DNA of 10,084 nt, from contig CAZCFZ010000125.1 of assembly GCA_964498065.1 (NCBI GenBank), positions 1-10,084 on the forward strand, given 5' to 3'. This DNA is from FEN-1297 sp964498065. GTDB lineage: Bacteria > Bacteroidota > Ignavibacteria > Ignavibacteriales > Ignavibacteriaceae. A program made the position numbers and the translations under genes. Positions 1 through 6,958 of this stretch are shown here, piece by piece; within the stretch, counting starts at the first letter, position 1; each line of letters starts with the position of its first letter. The notes beneath the pieces are model-generated. The model saw nothing but the letters and a program-made list of their open reading frames with translations, had not been told where the DNA came from and searched no databases.

Positions 1-998
1 CTTCCGGAAACAATTAAGTATTTAAAATTATCAAGACCTCTATTTATGTAGACGCTGTCCTTTTCCAGGGCGAAAATGTTTACTTTAACTTTCTCGGCGG
101 TTTTCATATTATTAGTTGCAAAGACATAGCCCGTATTACCATCGCCGTCAAGAATTGATTGGTAAGGGATCGACCACATCTTTGATGTATATTTCGGGAA
201 TATCTCCGCTTTGCCGAACAGCCCACTGGCTATTTTTCCGGAGTGATCGTCTTTGATTTTTAATTCTACATAGAATGTCCCTGAATACGGATCCACTCCT
301 TCCGACTTCCTAAGCACATATGCATTGATGTTAACCTTCGGATTTATATCTGATTGCACAAATGCTTTATCGCCGATTTTTACCGTTGACCAATCGTGAT
401 CGCTTATTCCGGCTTTTAAAATCCATCCGTCTTTAACCGCACCGTTTGTTTGAAATACCGGCATACCAGGGCTTACAAGCTGTCCTTCATTTACAAATTT
501 CTTAAGGACATAGCCATCATCGGTTGCTTTGATTTCAGAATGATTCAAATTATACTTTGCAATAGTTAACTGCTCAGTGGCAATATTCAGTCCTGTTTTT
601 GCATCCTGCATTTGAGCCAGAGTTGCCACGCTATCTTTATATAAATTCTGCGCCCTTTCGAAATCTCTTAATGCTTTTTCATACCCGGCTTTGGCCTGAG
701 ATACCTGCGCTTGTACCTCATTTAATTCAAGTACTGCAAGAACCTGGCCCTTCTTAACCTTGTCACCTTCATTAACAAAAATAGATTTTACTATTCCGCC
801 TGTTTTAAATGAAAGATAGGTTTCGTCGTTTGTTGTAAAAACTCCCGAAACGTTTATTACTTTATGAACCATCTCTTTCTCAAGTTTCATAACCTTTACC
901 GGGATAACATCATTAATCCTTTGCTCTTTTTTAGAAGAGCATCCGAAGTAGGTAGTAAAGGAAAGAATCAATAACGCAAGTAATATTTTATTTTTCAT
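1..998 (-). CDS. RND efflux periplasmic adaptor (HlyD/AcrA family), C-terminus beyond the window
   Basis: Translating the minus strand from the ATG at 998 gives 332 open codons that run off the left edge, so the stop is not visible. The protein starts with a basic, hydrophobic leader (MKNKILLALLILSF) ending in FGC-SS, a lipoprotein-type cleavage site with Cys20 as the likely lipidated residue. A biotinyl-lipoyl-like half follows (about residues 65-92, GGIVKSIFVNEGDKVKKGQV), then a helical hairpin (about 93-150) rich in Ala, Gln and Lys. The second lipoyl half (ATDDGYVLKKFVNEGQLVSPG) and beta-barrel segments come next. This order is that of membrane-fusion proteins that link an inner-membrane RND pump to an outer-membrane TolC channel. 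The channel gene lies directly upstream, and the pump gene is expected just beyond the left edge (inference). The leader before the ATG contains AAAAGAG, a weak ribosome site. Family assignment is firm; the exported substrate cannot be told. Confidence 0.9.
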   Translation of the reverse strand, partial: MKNKILLALLILSFTTYFGCSSKKEQRINDVIPVKVMKLEKEMVHKVINVSGVFTTNDETYLSFKTGGIVKSIFVNEGDKVKKGQVLAVLELNEVQAQVSQAKAGYEKALRDFERAQNLYKDSVATLAQMQDAKTGLNIATEQLTIAKYNLNHSEIKATDDGYVLKKFVNEGQLVSPGMPVFQTNGAVKDGWILKAGISDHDWSTVKIGDKAFVQSDINPKVNINAYVLRKSEGVDPYSGTFYVELKIKDDHSGKIASGLFGKAEIFPKYTSKMWSIPYQSILDGDGNTGYVFATNNMKTAEKVKVNIFALEKDSVYINRGLDNFKYLIVSG

Positions 999-1030
999 TT
1001 TTATCTCTTTTATTATTCAATATTTTTTTT

Positions 1031-1107
1031 GTACTCCCGATACTTGATTTTCGATTCCGGATATCTAGTATCGAGTATCCAGCATCCTGTATCTACTTCC
1101 CTGTACC
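1031..1107 (-). repeat. Degenerate 7-bp tandem repeat, 11 units, consensus near GATACTN
   Basis: On the minus strand the 77 bases divide exactly into eleven 7-mers: GGTACAG, GGAAGTA, GATACAG, GATGCTG, GATACTC, GATACTA, GATATCC, GGAATCG, AAAATCA, AGTATCG, GGAGTAC. Units 3 to 7 are closest to GATACTN, and the later ones drift. The first two units, and the start of the third, lie inside the end of the tolC-like gene and encode its last residues and stop. The rest fills the spacer before the adaptor gene. CGATACT at 1038-1044 and AGTATCG at 1068-1074 are inverted copies, so the RNA could fold. The array does not disrupt either gene. Confidence 0.65.
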
Positions 1108-2457
1108 AATTTCCCTTTCATAATCCGCTAGTGCCGTCAAAACTTTATTCGTATTTATATTCATCATCAGCTTTGATTGGGTTAATTGCGACCGCGCATC
1201 AACTGTTTCTATAAACGAATTCACTCCTTCTTTATATCCTTTAGCAATCAATCTTTCATAGCTTGCGGCAGCTTTGTATTTCTTTATTGCTGTAAAATAA
1301 TTCTGCCTTGCGGCAATTAAATTGTCTCTAGAAATTGACTGACTGAGCTTAAGCTGATTTCTTGTTTTTTCAAGACTAAGCTGAATATTTTTTAAGTCGA
1401 GTTCGGCTTCATCTACTTTATAGCTGTTTCTAAATCCTTCAAAAATCGGAATGCTTAATTGAAATCCGAACAAATAATACCTTGAATCCGAATTGTAATT
1501 CCAGATCTGATCTTGTGCACCGAGATCAAGAAATGCATTTATCTTAGGAACCCAATAAAGTTTTTTCATGGTTAAAGCAGATTCATTCATACTTTCCCCT
1601 GTTTCCAGCATCTTCAATTCTTCCCTACTTGATACATCGTAGCTGCCGGATAATATTTGATCTACTTCGTTAAGCTTTAACTTGATGTTGTAAGAAGTAT
1701 CAATAGCGGAATTCAAATTTTTATTCAAAATAAAATTGAAATAACGCTGTGCCGTTTTAACATTATTTCCGGCTTCTACTATTTTAGAATCTATTTCAGC
1801 AATTTCACTTTCCGAGCGAAGGATATATACCGGGAGGCCTTTGCCGTTTTTTAAAAGAGATTCATTTACTCTTTTTCCCTCCTCTGCAACCTTCAATGCA
1901 TTCTTATAAATATTTTCAGCCGAGATTGCACTCAGGTAATTATAGTAAGCTGTCTTAATATCTTTTATTAATTCTCTTTTATATATATCAACTTCATATT
2001 GTTGAAGATGGACCTCATCGTTTTGAATGCTGTGATTAATAATTATGTCTGTATTTAAAACCGGCATTGTTGTATGCAGCTTTACATCATAATAGTGAAA
2101 CGGGAAGAAATTTATTTTTTCATTTTCCAGCTGCGGAAAACTGCTGCTTTGTGTAAGCTGGTTTAAAGTGGAATAAACCGGGTTTAATAAGTCGCCGATC
2201 GGGATAGGGATATTTCTTCCTCCTTGACCGCTTGTATAATCACCTTCCAAATTAATTGAAGGGAGGAAATAACTGGTTGCAGTTTTAAGCGAGTACATAG
2301 CCTTTTCAAGAGAAATTTTCTTTTGCTGAAGGACTATGTTGTTTGATATTCCTTCTTGAATGTATTTTTCAAGCTTGTTTTGTGAATATATCTTTCCCGA
2401 AATAGAAATGAATAGGAAAAACATAATTAAGCTAGCTGGTACTGATTTTAACTTCAT
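1093..2457 (-). CDS. TolC-family outer-membrane efflux protein
   Basis: A 454-residue outer-membrane channel of a tripartite efflux pump. Residues 1-25 form a Sec signal peptide (KLK, then a hydrophobic core, ending KIYSQ with cleavage likely after Ser). Two tandem outer-membrane efflux repeats follow. The first runs from about residue 28 (LEKYIQEGISNNIVLQQKK) and includes an insertion rich in Gly, Pro and Ser (about 75-110) typical of Bacteroidota-like members. The second starts near 275 and contains LYWVPKINAFLDLGAQ and the beta strand FGFQLSIPIFEGFRN, the usual hallmark. Long coiled-coil helices rich in Lys, Glu and Ala fill the gaps. The length is normal for the family. The gene is followed by the adaptor after 94 bases and preceded by a TetR gene with a shared-looking operator, so it heads the efflux operon. 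No clear Shine-Dalgarno precedes the ATG. The stop codon and the last residues GTGK fall inside the 7-bp repeat. Confidence 0.92.
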   Translation of the reverse strand: MKLKSVPASLIMFFLFISISGKIYSQNKLEKYIQEGISNNIVLQQKKISLEKAMYSLKTATSYFLPSINLEGDYTSGQGGRNIPIPIGDLLNPVYSTLNQLTQSSSFPQLENEKINFFPFHYYDVKLHTTMPVLNTDIIINHSIQNDEVHLQQYEVDIYKRELIKDIKTAYYNYLSAISAENIYKNALKVAEEGKRVNESLLKNGKGLPVYILRSESEIAEIDSKIVEAGNNVKTAQRYFNFILNKNLNSAIDTSYNIKLKLNEVDQILSGSYDVSSREELKMLETGESMNESALTMKKLYWVPKINAFLDLGAQDQIWNYNSDSRYYLFGFQLSIPIFEGFRNSYKVDEAELDLKNIQLSLEKTRNQLKLSQSISRDNLIAARQNYFTAIKKYKAAASYERLIAKGYKEGVNSFIETVDARSQLTQSKLMMNINTNKVLTALADYEREIGTGK

Positions 2458-2492
2458 ACTATTATAAATAGATTTAACATTAAATAATTAGT

Positions 2493-2527
2493 AAACGATA
2501 TTTATTGAATGAACAACGTTTAACAAA
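2493..2527 (-). promoter_or_regulatory. Probable TetR operator and promoter of the efflux operon
   Basis: The 29 bases at 2493-2521 begin AAACGAT and end ACGTTT, with TGAACA in the right half. They have the same length and ends as the site in front of tetR (3180-3208). The core ATGAACAACGTTTAA (2509-2523) is an imperfect inverted repeat. On the minus strand a possible -35 TTTGTT (2522-2527) and -10 TAAATA (2499-2504) are 17 bases apart, so the core would sit in the spacer, as it does upstream of tetR. The -35 and -10 are weak matches. The pairing with the second site carries most of the weight. Confidence 0.5.
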
Positions 2528-2541
2528 TATTTAAAAATTTT

Positions 2542-3159
2542 TTATTTAATTATTTCACCTAACACACCCAGGGTACTTTCAATTATTTGTTTAGTATCCT
2601 GAATATTCAAATTCTTCATCGCAGAACCTCTCCGTATTATAATAGAGGCTATACCGTGTACAACAGACCATAATAAAAACGCTATAGAATCAATATTCTG
2701 ATTTTTAAACATCCCCGCCGCCTGGCATTCAGAGACATTTCTTTTTAATAATTCAAACGAACGCTGTCCGTGGGTCCAATCACGGCCTTCCTCTTTACAA
2801 ATCAGTTCAATTGATTCTCTCATAATGAACATAATATCGTAATATTCTTGATTTTCCAATGCAAATTCTATATAAGCTCTGCCCTGAGCTAATAATCTTT
2901 CACGAGGATCATTTACACTTTGAGTAGAAAGCTGTTTTTGGTATAAAATTCCAAATCCTTCCACATGGAGTTCATAAAAAATAGAATCTTTATCGGCAAA
3001 ATATGTATAAATTGAGCCGGGGCTGTATTCGATTTTCTTTGCAATCTTTCGAATAGATACACCGCTATAACCTTCTTTAATAAAAAGTTCCATTGCAGCG
3101 TTGAGGATCATTTTCCTCATTTCGGCTATTTCTCTATCTTTTCTTTCTGATATGCCCAT
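2542..3159 (-). CDS. TetR/AcrR-family transcriptional repressor, probable regulator of the efflux operon
   Basis: A 205-residue TetR regulator. The N-terminal DNA-binding domain (about residues 14-62) carries the usual pattern: MILNAAMELFIKEGYSGVSIRKIA, then the recognition helix around YSPGSIYTYFADKDSI. This is a textbook TetR helix-turn-helix at about 34-53. The remaining 140 residues are helical and form the ligand-binding and dimer domain, which is too variable to name a ligand. The gene lies 84 bases upstream of the tolC-like gene in the same direction. Matching operator-like sites lie before both genes, so local control of the pump plus autorepression is the simplest reading. The ATG at 3159 is chosen because it follows a short leader from a strong promoter and leaves the DNA-binding domain complete. 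TGAGAAA just before it is a weak ribosome site. Family call is certain; target assignment is inference. Confidence 0.93.
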   Translation of the reverse strand: MGISERKDREIAEMRKMILNAAMELFIKEGYSGVSIRKIAKKIEYSPGSIYTYFADKDSIFYELHVEGFGILYQKQLSTQSVNDPRERLLAQGRAYIEFALENQEYYDIMFIMRESIELICKEEGRDWTHGQRSFELLKRNVSECQAAGMFKNQNIDSIAFLLWSVVHGIASIIIRRGSAMKNLNIQDTKQIIESTLGVLGEIIK

Positions 3160-3179
3160 TTTCTCAGAATATAATTATT

Positions 3180-3218
3180 AAACGATGCCAATATATTGAA
3201 CAGTGTTTAATTTGTCAA
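3180..3218 (-). promoter_or_regulatory. Sigma70-type promoter of tetR with an operator in its spacer
   Basis: On the minus strand TTGACA (3213-3218) and TATATT (3190-3195) are separated by exactly 17 bases, a near-perfect housekeeping promoter. The spacer is almost entirely the imperfect palindrome TTGAACAGTGTTTAA (plus-strand reading, 3196-3210). A repressor bound there would block RNA polymerase directly. The larger 29-base unit at 3180-3208 (AAACGAT ... TGAACA ... GTGTTT) recurs with the same length at 2493-2521. Predicted transcription starts near 3183, leaving a leader of about 24 bases. Confidence 0.7.
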
Positions 3219-3336
3219 GTAAAAAATTAAATCAACCTGAAATGTGTTTAAACTTAAGCTATTTTATATTCATGTGAGTATATAGTTTTTAAAGAAAAGT
3301 CATTTAAGATTAATTGTTGAATATTTACATATTGAT

Positions 3337-3593
3337 TTATCTTCTATAACAAAAAGCAGAATACGCTTTTTCAAACACATCAGGGTTCAGATTAAAACCT
3401 ACCGCTGCATCATTAGCGGTTTTTTCAATTCTAATTTTGCATCTTTAAGAGCATAAATAGAAATTATGTAGGTATGAATTCCGCTACCTTTGAGAGGGCT
3501 GGATTCGTTAATTCCGAAAGTCGTAAGGCTTTGAACAGCAACTTAAGGCACATTTATCCAAGATAATCCTGGTAAGACGTTTTTAAAAACTTC
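3337..3593 (-). pseudogene. Remnant of a YbhB/YbcL (PEBP, Raf-kinase-inhibitor-like) gene
   Basis: No open gene lies between the small membrane protein and tetR, but the minus strand carries a recognisable decayed reading frame. From 3593 it reads ...LSWINVP, a TAA at 3543-3545, then QSLTTFGIN ... KGSGIHTYIISIYALKDAKLEL. The W-x-N-V-P, S-L, G-I-N and G-x-H-x-Y-xxxx-Y-A-L-xxx-L-x-L spacing is that of the C-terminal half of bacterial PEBP proteins (HWVxxNIP...GxxHxYxxxLYALDxxLxL). At an A6 run (3420-3425) the frame breaks. Adding one A would continue it as TANDAAVGFNLNPDVFEKAYSAFCYRR, stopping at 3337, a tail of the length usual for the family. The N-terminal half is absent. So it has a 5' truncation, one in-frame stop and one frameshift. 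Recognised by eye only; a chance resemblance is possible. Confidence 0.5.
3401..3425 (+). terminator. Terminator-like hairpin on the plus strand
   Basis: ACCGCT (3401-3406) and AGCGGT (3415-3420) form a 6-bp stem with an 8-base loop, followed by a run of T to 3425. The shape is that of an intrinsic terminator read left to right, but no plus-strand gene lies upstream. It coincides with the end of the PEBP-like remnant and its A6/T6 frameshift site, so it may be accidental or act on antisense transcripts. On the minus strand the stem is followed by AGGTTTT, a poorer tail for ending the symporter operon. Confidence 0.25.
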
Positions 3594-3818
3594 TCAAACA
3601 TCTATGTATTTATCTTTATTCTTCAATAAATAAATAATTCCTACAATAACTATAAGTACTCCCCACCAAAGGTTTGCATGCAAATCCGTAAGCCTAATAT
3701 TTTTATTTGAGGGATAGAACAAATCGTATACTCCTGCAGATAACTCTACCAAACCGATTATCAGCAGAACCCAACCGACAAAGTACCAGATATTTCTCAT
3801 CTTTTTTTCTGTTTGCAT
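3594..3818 (-). CDS. Small two-helix membrane protein next to the SSS symporter
   Basis: I recognise no named family. The 74-residue protein has two hydrophobic helices, about residues 10-30 (IWYFVGWVLLIIGLVELSAGV, with Glu25 inside the membrane span) and 49-65 (LWWGVLIVIVGIIYLL). A polar loop with YPSNKN and DLHANLWWG joins them, and the tail is Lys-rich. The start chosen is the ATG at 3818, because GGTAGGAG (3824-3831) lies just before it. An upstream in-frame TTG at 3833 would add five residues but would bury that ribosome site. The gene begins eight bases after the symporter stop, and that stop codon overlaps the Shine-Dalgarno. This suggests translational coupling. The context suggests a partner or stability factor of the symporter (inference). 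Confidence 0.75.
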   Translation of the reverse strand: MQTEKKMRNIWYFVGWVLLIIGLVELSAGVYDLFYPSNKNIRLTDLHANLWWGVLIVIVGIIYLLKNKDKYIDV

Positions 3819-3823
3819 TGTTA

Positions 3824-3831
3824 CTCCTACC
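3824..3831 (-). promoter_or_regulatory. Ribosome binding site that fixes the start of the small membrane protein
   Basis: The minus strand reads GGTAGGAG here, with GGAG five bases before the ATG at 3818. The symporter stop codon TAG (3827-3829) lies within it, so ribosomes finishing the symporter sit on the site. Confidence 0.7.
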
Positions 3832-5506
3832 AAAGTATTATATTAATAACAATGAAAATTATAAACGTCACCCCGCCCCAAAATTCAGGTTTCTTATAAA
3901 GAACGACCTTTTCTTCTTCAAATTTGTCCTTCTCAACCAAACTTCGAACATATCCCTTTAATTCTTCATCGCTTTTGTTTTGTGTAAAGGAACTAACCGT
4001 AATAGCTGTCCCGCTGGCAATTAACCATGCCCAAACGGCACGCCAAAAATTTGCGGCCATAAAGGATTGTGCATCGGCTCCGCTGAAGTCAGGAATAACA
4101 AAACTTACGGGAATTAATTTGGCTTCCTGTGCAACGAATAAAAAAACAGCCACAACAGTTCCGATAAGCATTCCCCACAATCCGCCTTTGGGTGTTATAA
4201 ACTTCCAGAACATGCCGAGGAGAATTATAGCAACGGAGGGAGCCAAAAACATTGAACTTATGGCTTGAAGATAATCGATTACCGAAGGCATGTTGCGGGC
4301 AATATAGGCTGCCGCTATACTTAAGACAATTCCTGCTACGGTTGCTATTCTTCCCACTTTTAAAAGTTTATCGGGCGTTGCATTTTTATTTATTACCGAT
4401 TGATAAATATCATAAGTCCATACTGCATTAAACGAGCTCATATTTCCGGCCATGCCTGCCATAAACATTGCAACCATTGAAGTAACACCTACACCTAACA
4501 GGCCTGCATTAAAATATCTTCGTATAAGCAACGGCAATACGGAATCGTAATTAACTTTTCCGTGTTCTACCAACAGCTTAAATCCGCTTGAAGGATCTTT
4601 AAGCAATACAAGCGCAATCATGCCTGTTCCGACAACAACAGTACCGAGAAGTAATTTAAAATAAGATCCGATAATCGGAGTCATTCTTGCAGAGCGCAGG
4701 TCTTTTGCCGAGAAAGCCCGCTGAATAATTAGAAAGTCTGTTGTCCAGTAACCAAACGCAATTGCAAACCCGAGGCCCAATACCAAGCCGCCCCAGGTAA
4801 TATACATAGGGTTATTTGCCGGATTTCCTGATGTTGACCAGAGTGTTTTAAATCCTTCCGAAAGATGAGCCGCAATTGCAGCAGGACCGCCGATATCGAC
4901 CAATCCTAAAATGGGAAGAATTAAAATTCCCGCCCATATTAAAAAGAATTGGAGAATCTCCGTAAACATTGCCGACAGCAAGCCGCTAAGAGTTACATAC
5001 AGAGCTACAAAAACTGCCGACAGCCAAATACTAAGATCCCAGTTCCATCCCAGGAAAGTGTGAAAGATTAGAGCCTGCAGATATAATGAAATACCGGAAA
5101 CAAGGATCATGTTTATCACAAACATTCCGGCATTAAATACTCTGGTGCTCTCGTTAAAGCGTGCTTTTAAGTATCCCGGAATAGATTTTATTTTGCTGTG
5201 GTAATAAAACGGCATCATAAAAACTCCCAGGAATAACATTGCCGGAACGGCTCCAATTAAATAAAAGTGTGCTGCATATAATCCGTACTTTACACTCTGC
5301 CCGGTATAACCGAACACTTCCATCGACCCCATATTTGCAGACATAAAAGCTATGCCGCAAACCCACATGCTGTTTCTTCTTCCGGCTAAGAAAAAATCGT
5401 CATCGGTTTTTGTGTATTTCTTCAGATAGAAACCAATCCACACTATAAAGCTGAAATAGACAAGTAAGATGATCCAGTCGAAAACACTTAGTTGAATAGG
5501 TGCCAT
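3827..5506 (-). CDS. Sodium:solute symporter (SSS family, SGLT-like sugar transporter)
   Basis: A 559-residue inner-membrane protein with about 14 hydrophobic segments, the number seen in SGLT-type members. The N-terminus (FDWIILLVYFSFIVWIGFYL) leads to the polar stretch TKTDDDFFLAGRRNSMWVCG and the segment FMSANMGSMEVFGYTG, the usual first core helix. YWTTDFLIIQRAFSAKDLRSAR (about 253-274) is the conserved loop after the W-x-T-D motif. GNMSSFNAVWTYDIYQ (about 354-369) matches the helix that carries the paired serines of the second sodium site in vSGLT. It couples sodium entry to solute uptake. The solute is probably a sugar, because the operon also encodes a mutarotase and two oxidoreductases, but it cannot be named from sequence. 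AGGAAAAATT precedes the ATG, a good ribosome site. The mutarotase fragment ends 28 bases upstream. Confidence 0.93.
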   Translation of the reverse strand: MAPIQLSVFDWIILLVYFSFIVWIGFYLKKYTKTDDDFFLAGRRNSMWVCGIAFMSANMGSMEVFGYTGQSVKYGLYAAHFYLIGAVPAMLFLGVFMMPFYYHSKIKSIPGYLKARFNESTRVFNAGMFVINMILVSGISLYLQALIFHTFLGWNWDLSIWLSAVFVALYVTLSGLLSAMFTEILQFFLIWAGILILPILGLVDIGGPAAIAAHLSEGFKTLWSTSGNPANNPMYITWGGLVLGLGFAIAFGYWTTDFLIIQRAFSAKDLRSARMTPIIGSYFKLLLGTVVVGTGMIALVLLKDPSSGFKLLVEHGKVNYDSVLPLLIRRYFNAGLLGVGVTSMVAMFMAGMAGNMSSFNAVWTYDIYQSVINKNATPDKLLKVGRIATVAGIVLSIAAAYIARNMPSVIDYLQAISSMFLAPSVAIILLGMFWKFITPKGGLWGMLIGTVVAVFLFVAQEAKLIPVSFVIPDFSGADAQSFMAANFWRAVWAWLIASGTAITVSSFTQNKSDEELKGYVRSLVEKDKFEEEKVVLYKKPEFWGGVTFIIFIVINIILW

Positions 5507-5534
5507 AATTTTTCCTGGAAATAATTAATAAATC

Positions 5535-5792
5535 TTAAACGACTACTCCTTTTTTAAGAATGATATTCGCATATAAAGCTAGTTCACCGGTGGCAACTAC
5601 AGCGTAAGCTTTTTTTGCCCTTTCGTAAAATGCAAACCTTTCTATATAATCAAATTCGGAAAAGGGTTCCCTGCTTTCCTTAATTATTTTTTTATATTCT
5701 TCCCAAATTACCGGTTTAACGTTATCGCCGGGTGTAACCGCCATAAGACTAACGGGCTTTTCGGTGTAAGTATCAAGTGGAAATAGTTTTAG
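5535..5792 (-). CDS. fucU: RbsD/FucU-family sugar mutarotase, C-terminal 85 residues (5' end lost in gap)
   Basis: Only the last 85 residues are present; the N-terminus falls in the run of N. The visible part begins [10 protein letters not shown], continues SLMAVTPGD and ends with [20 protein letters not shown] and [13 protein letters not shown]. By memory this lines up almost residue for residue with the end of E. coli L-fucose mutarotase FucU (LFELDSY...[21 protein letters not shown]...YGNILLKKG). The family interconverts alpha and beta anomers of free sugars such as L-fucose or ribose in the cytoplasm. The F-Y-E-R-A stretch favours FucU over RbsD. About 57 residues, including the catalytic His in the GHGD region, should lie in the missing sequence. 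It is a separate gene from the dehydrogenase on the other side of the gap, although an open frame runs through the N block. It sits 28 bases before the symporter. The exact sugar is uncertain. Confidence 0.85.
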   Translation of the reverse strand, partial: [85 protein letters not shown]

Positions 5793-5892
5793 NNNNNNNN
5801 NNNNNNNNNNNNNNNNNNNNNNNNNNNNNNNNNNNNNNNNNNNNNNNNNNNNNNNNNNNNNNNNNNNNNNNNNNNNNNNNNNNNNNNNNNNN
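5793..5892. other. Assembly gap of 100 N
   Basis: Exactly 100 N, the usual placeholder for a gap of unknown size. It separates the end of the zinc dehydrogenase from the body of the mutarotase. The missing part should hold a few last dehydrogenase codons, its stop, a ribosome site and about 57 mutarotase codons, so close to 200 bases or more. Confidence 0.95.
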
Positions 5893-6926
5893 GCAACCTT
5901 ACCGCATTTTCCGCTTGCCATTAATGAATAGGCTTCACCTGCATCTTCAAGCATGAATCTGTGTGTAATCAATTTCTCCGGTTTTATTTTCCATCTAACG
6001 ATTCTTTCAACAAGCTCTTCCATGCGCCAGATAGTTGTTACCCATGAACCGTAAATTGTCTTTTGATCGTGGATAATATCCTTTGACGGTTGAAATTCAA
6101 CCGTACCTCCTTCTCCGATTAATGCAATCTTTCCCCACTTACGAGCTGCTTGAATACATGTTAAGCGGGCTTTATTATTGGCTGAGCAGTCAACAGACTT
6201 TTCAACTCCATAGCCGCCGGTTAAATCTTTAATTTGCGATACATTGTCTTCACTTGCCTTAATAACTTCATCGAACAGCCCCAGGTTTTTTGCAATGGCA
6301 ATTCTATCATCAATTACTTCAATTCCAAAAATTTTCTGCGCACCCATCGCTTTGCAAAGCATAGCCGTAGCCAGACCAACCGGCCCCAGACCGGTAATCA
6401 GCACCGCATCATTTCCGGAAATGCCGATCTTTTCCAATCCTTCATAAACAGTTCCAAAACCGCATGCAACCTGAGCGCCGTCAGAATAGCTGAGTTCATT
6501 AGGTAAATAGACAAGATCTTTCTCTTCTGCTAGTAAATATTCAGCCATTCCCCCGTTGCGCTGCCAGCCGTAAGCGCGCCTGTATTCGCTTGTACAAGAA
6601 ATCATGTAACCCCTCCGGCAGTCATTGCAAACACCGCATCCGGAAATATGATAAACGAGAACGCGGTCGCCTTTTTGAAAACGCCTGCAGCCCGGACCAG
6701 TTTGAACAATTTGCCCGGACGGTTCGTGTCCTGCAATCATTCCCGGAATATATCCTTCGGGTCCTTTGCCAAGATGTTCATGATATATAGCCCTTATATC
6801 CGAGCCGCAAATAGTAGAGGATTTCATTTTAATTAACACCTCGCCGTGCCCGGGAACCGGAATTTCAAATTCTTTCAATTCTACCGTGCTATTTCCGGGC
6901 AGAATTGCACCCTTCATCTTATTCAT
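5893..6926 (-). CDS. Zinc-dependent alcohol/polyol dehydrogenase (MDR family), last few residues lost in gap
   Basis: Visible for 344 residues, ending ...SLMASGKCGKV, which in this family lies only a few residues before the C-terminus. The GroES-like N-terminal domain has the catalytic zinc ligands Cys40 (STICGSD) and His67-Glu68 (AGHEPSG). It also has a four-Cys structural zinc lobe (Cys97, 100, 103, 111). The Rossmann domain has GLGPVG at 179-184 and a Glu at 203 at the end of the second strand, which favours NAD(H). The family oxidises secondary alcohols or the reverse; close relatives are sorbitol, threonine and galactitol-phosphate dehydrogenases. Next to a mutarotase and a sugar symporter, a sugar or polyol substrate is likely (inference). 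AGAGGG before the ATG at 6926 is a good ribosome site. The aldo/keto reductase stop is 32 bases upstream. Confidence 0.92.
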
Positions 6927-6958
6927 AAAATTCCCTCTAAAAATTTTCTAAAAAAATT

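Noticed and set aside
1029..1214. Plus-strand open frame of 61 codons
   Set aside because: It lies over the heptamer repeat and the end of the tolC-like gene, has low-complexity content rich in Ser and Tyr, and resembles no family.
2524..2545. A/T-only palindrome after tetR as a terminator
   Set aside because: AAATTTTTT-type symmetry with no GC stem is expected by chance here, and the region overlaps the likely promoter of the efflux operon.
3401..3593. A structured RNA or riboswitch in the spacer before tetR
   Set aside because: I saw short stems but no riboswitch, tmRNA, 6S or RNase P hallmark. The decayed PEBP reading frame explains the sequence better.
3707..4268. Two plus-strand open frames of 84 and 114 codons opposite the symporter
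   Set aside because: They are antisense to well-conserved parts of the symporter and the small membrane protein, with no ribosome site or recognisable domain.
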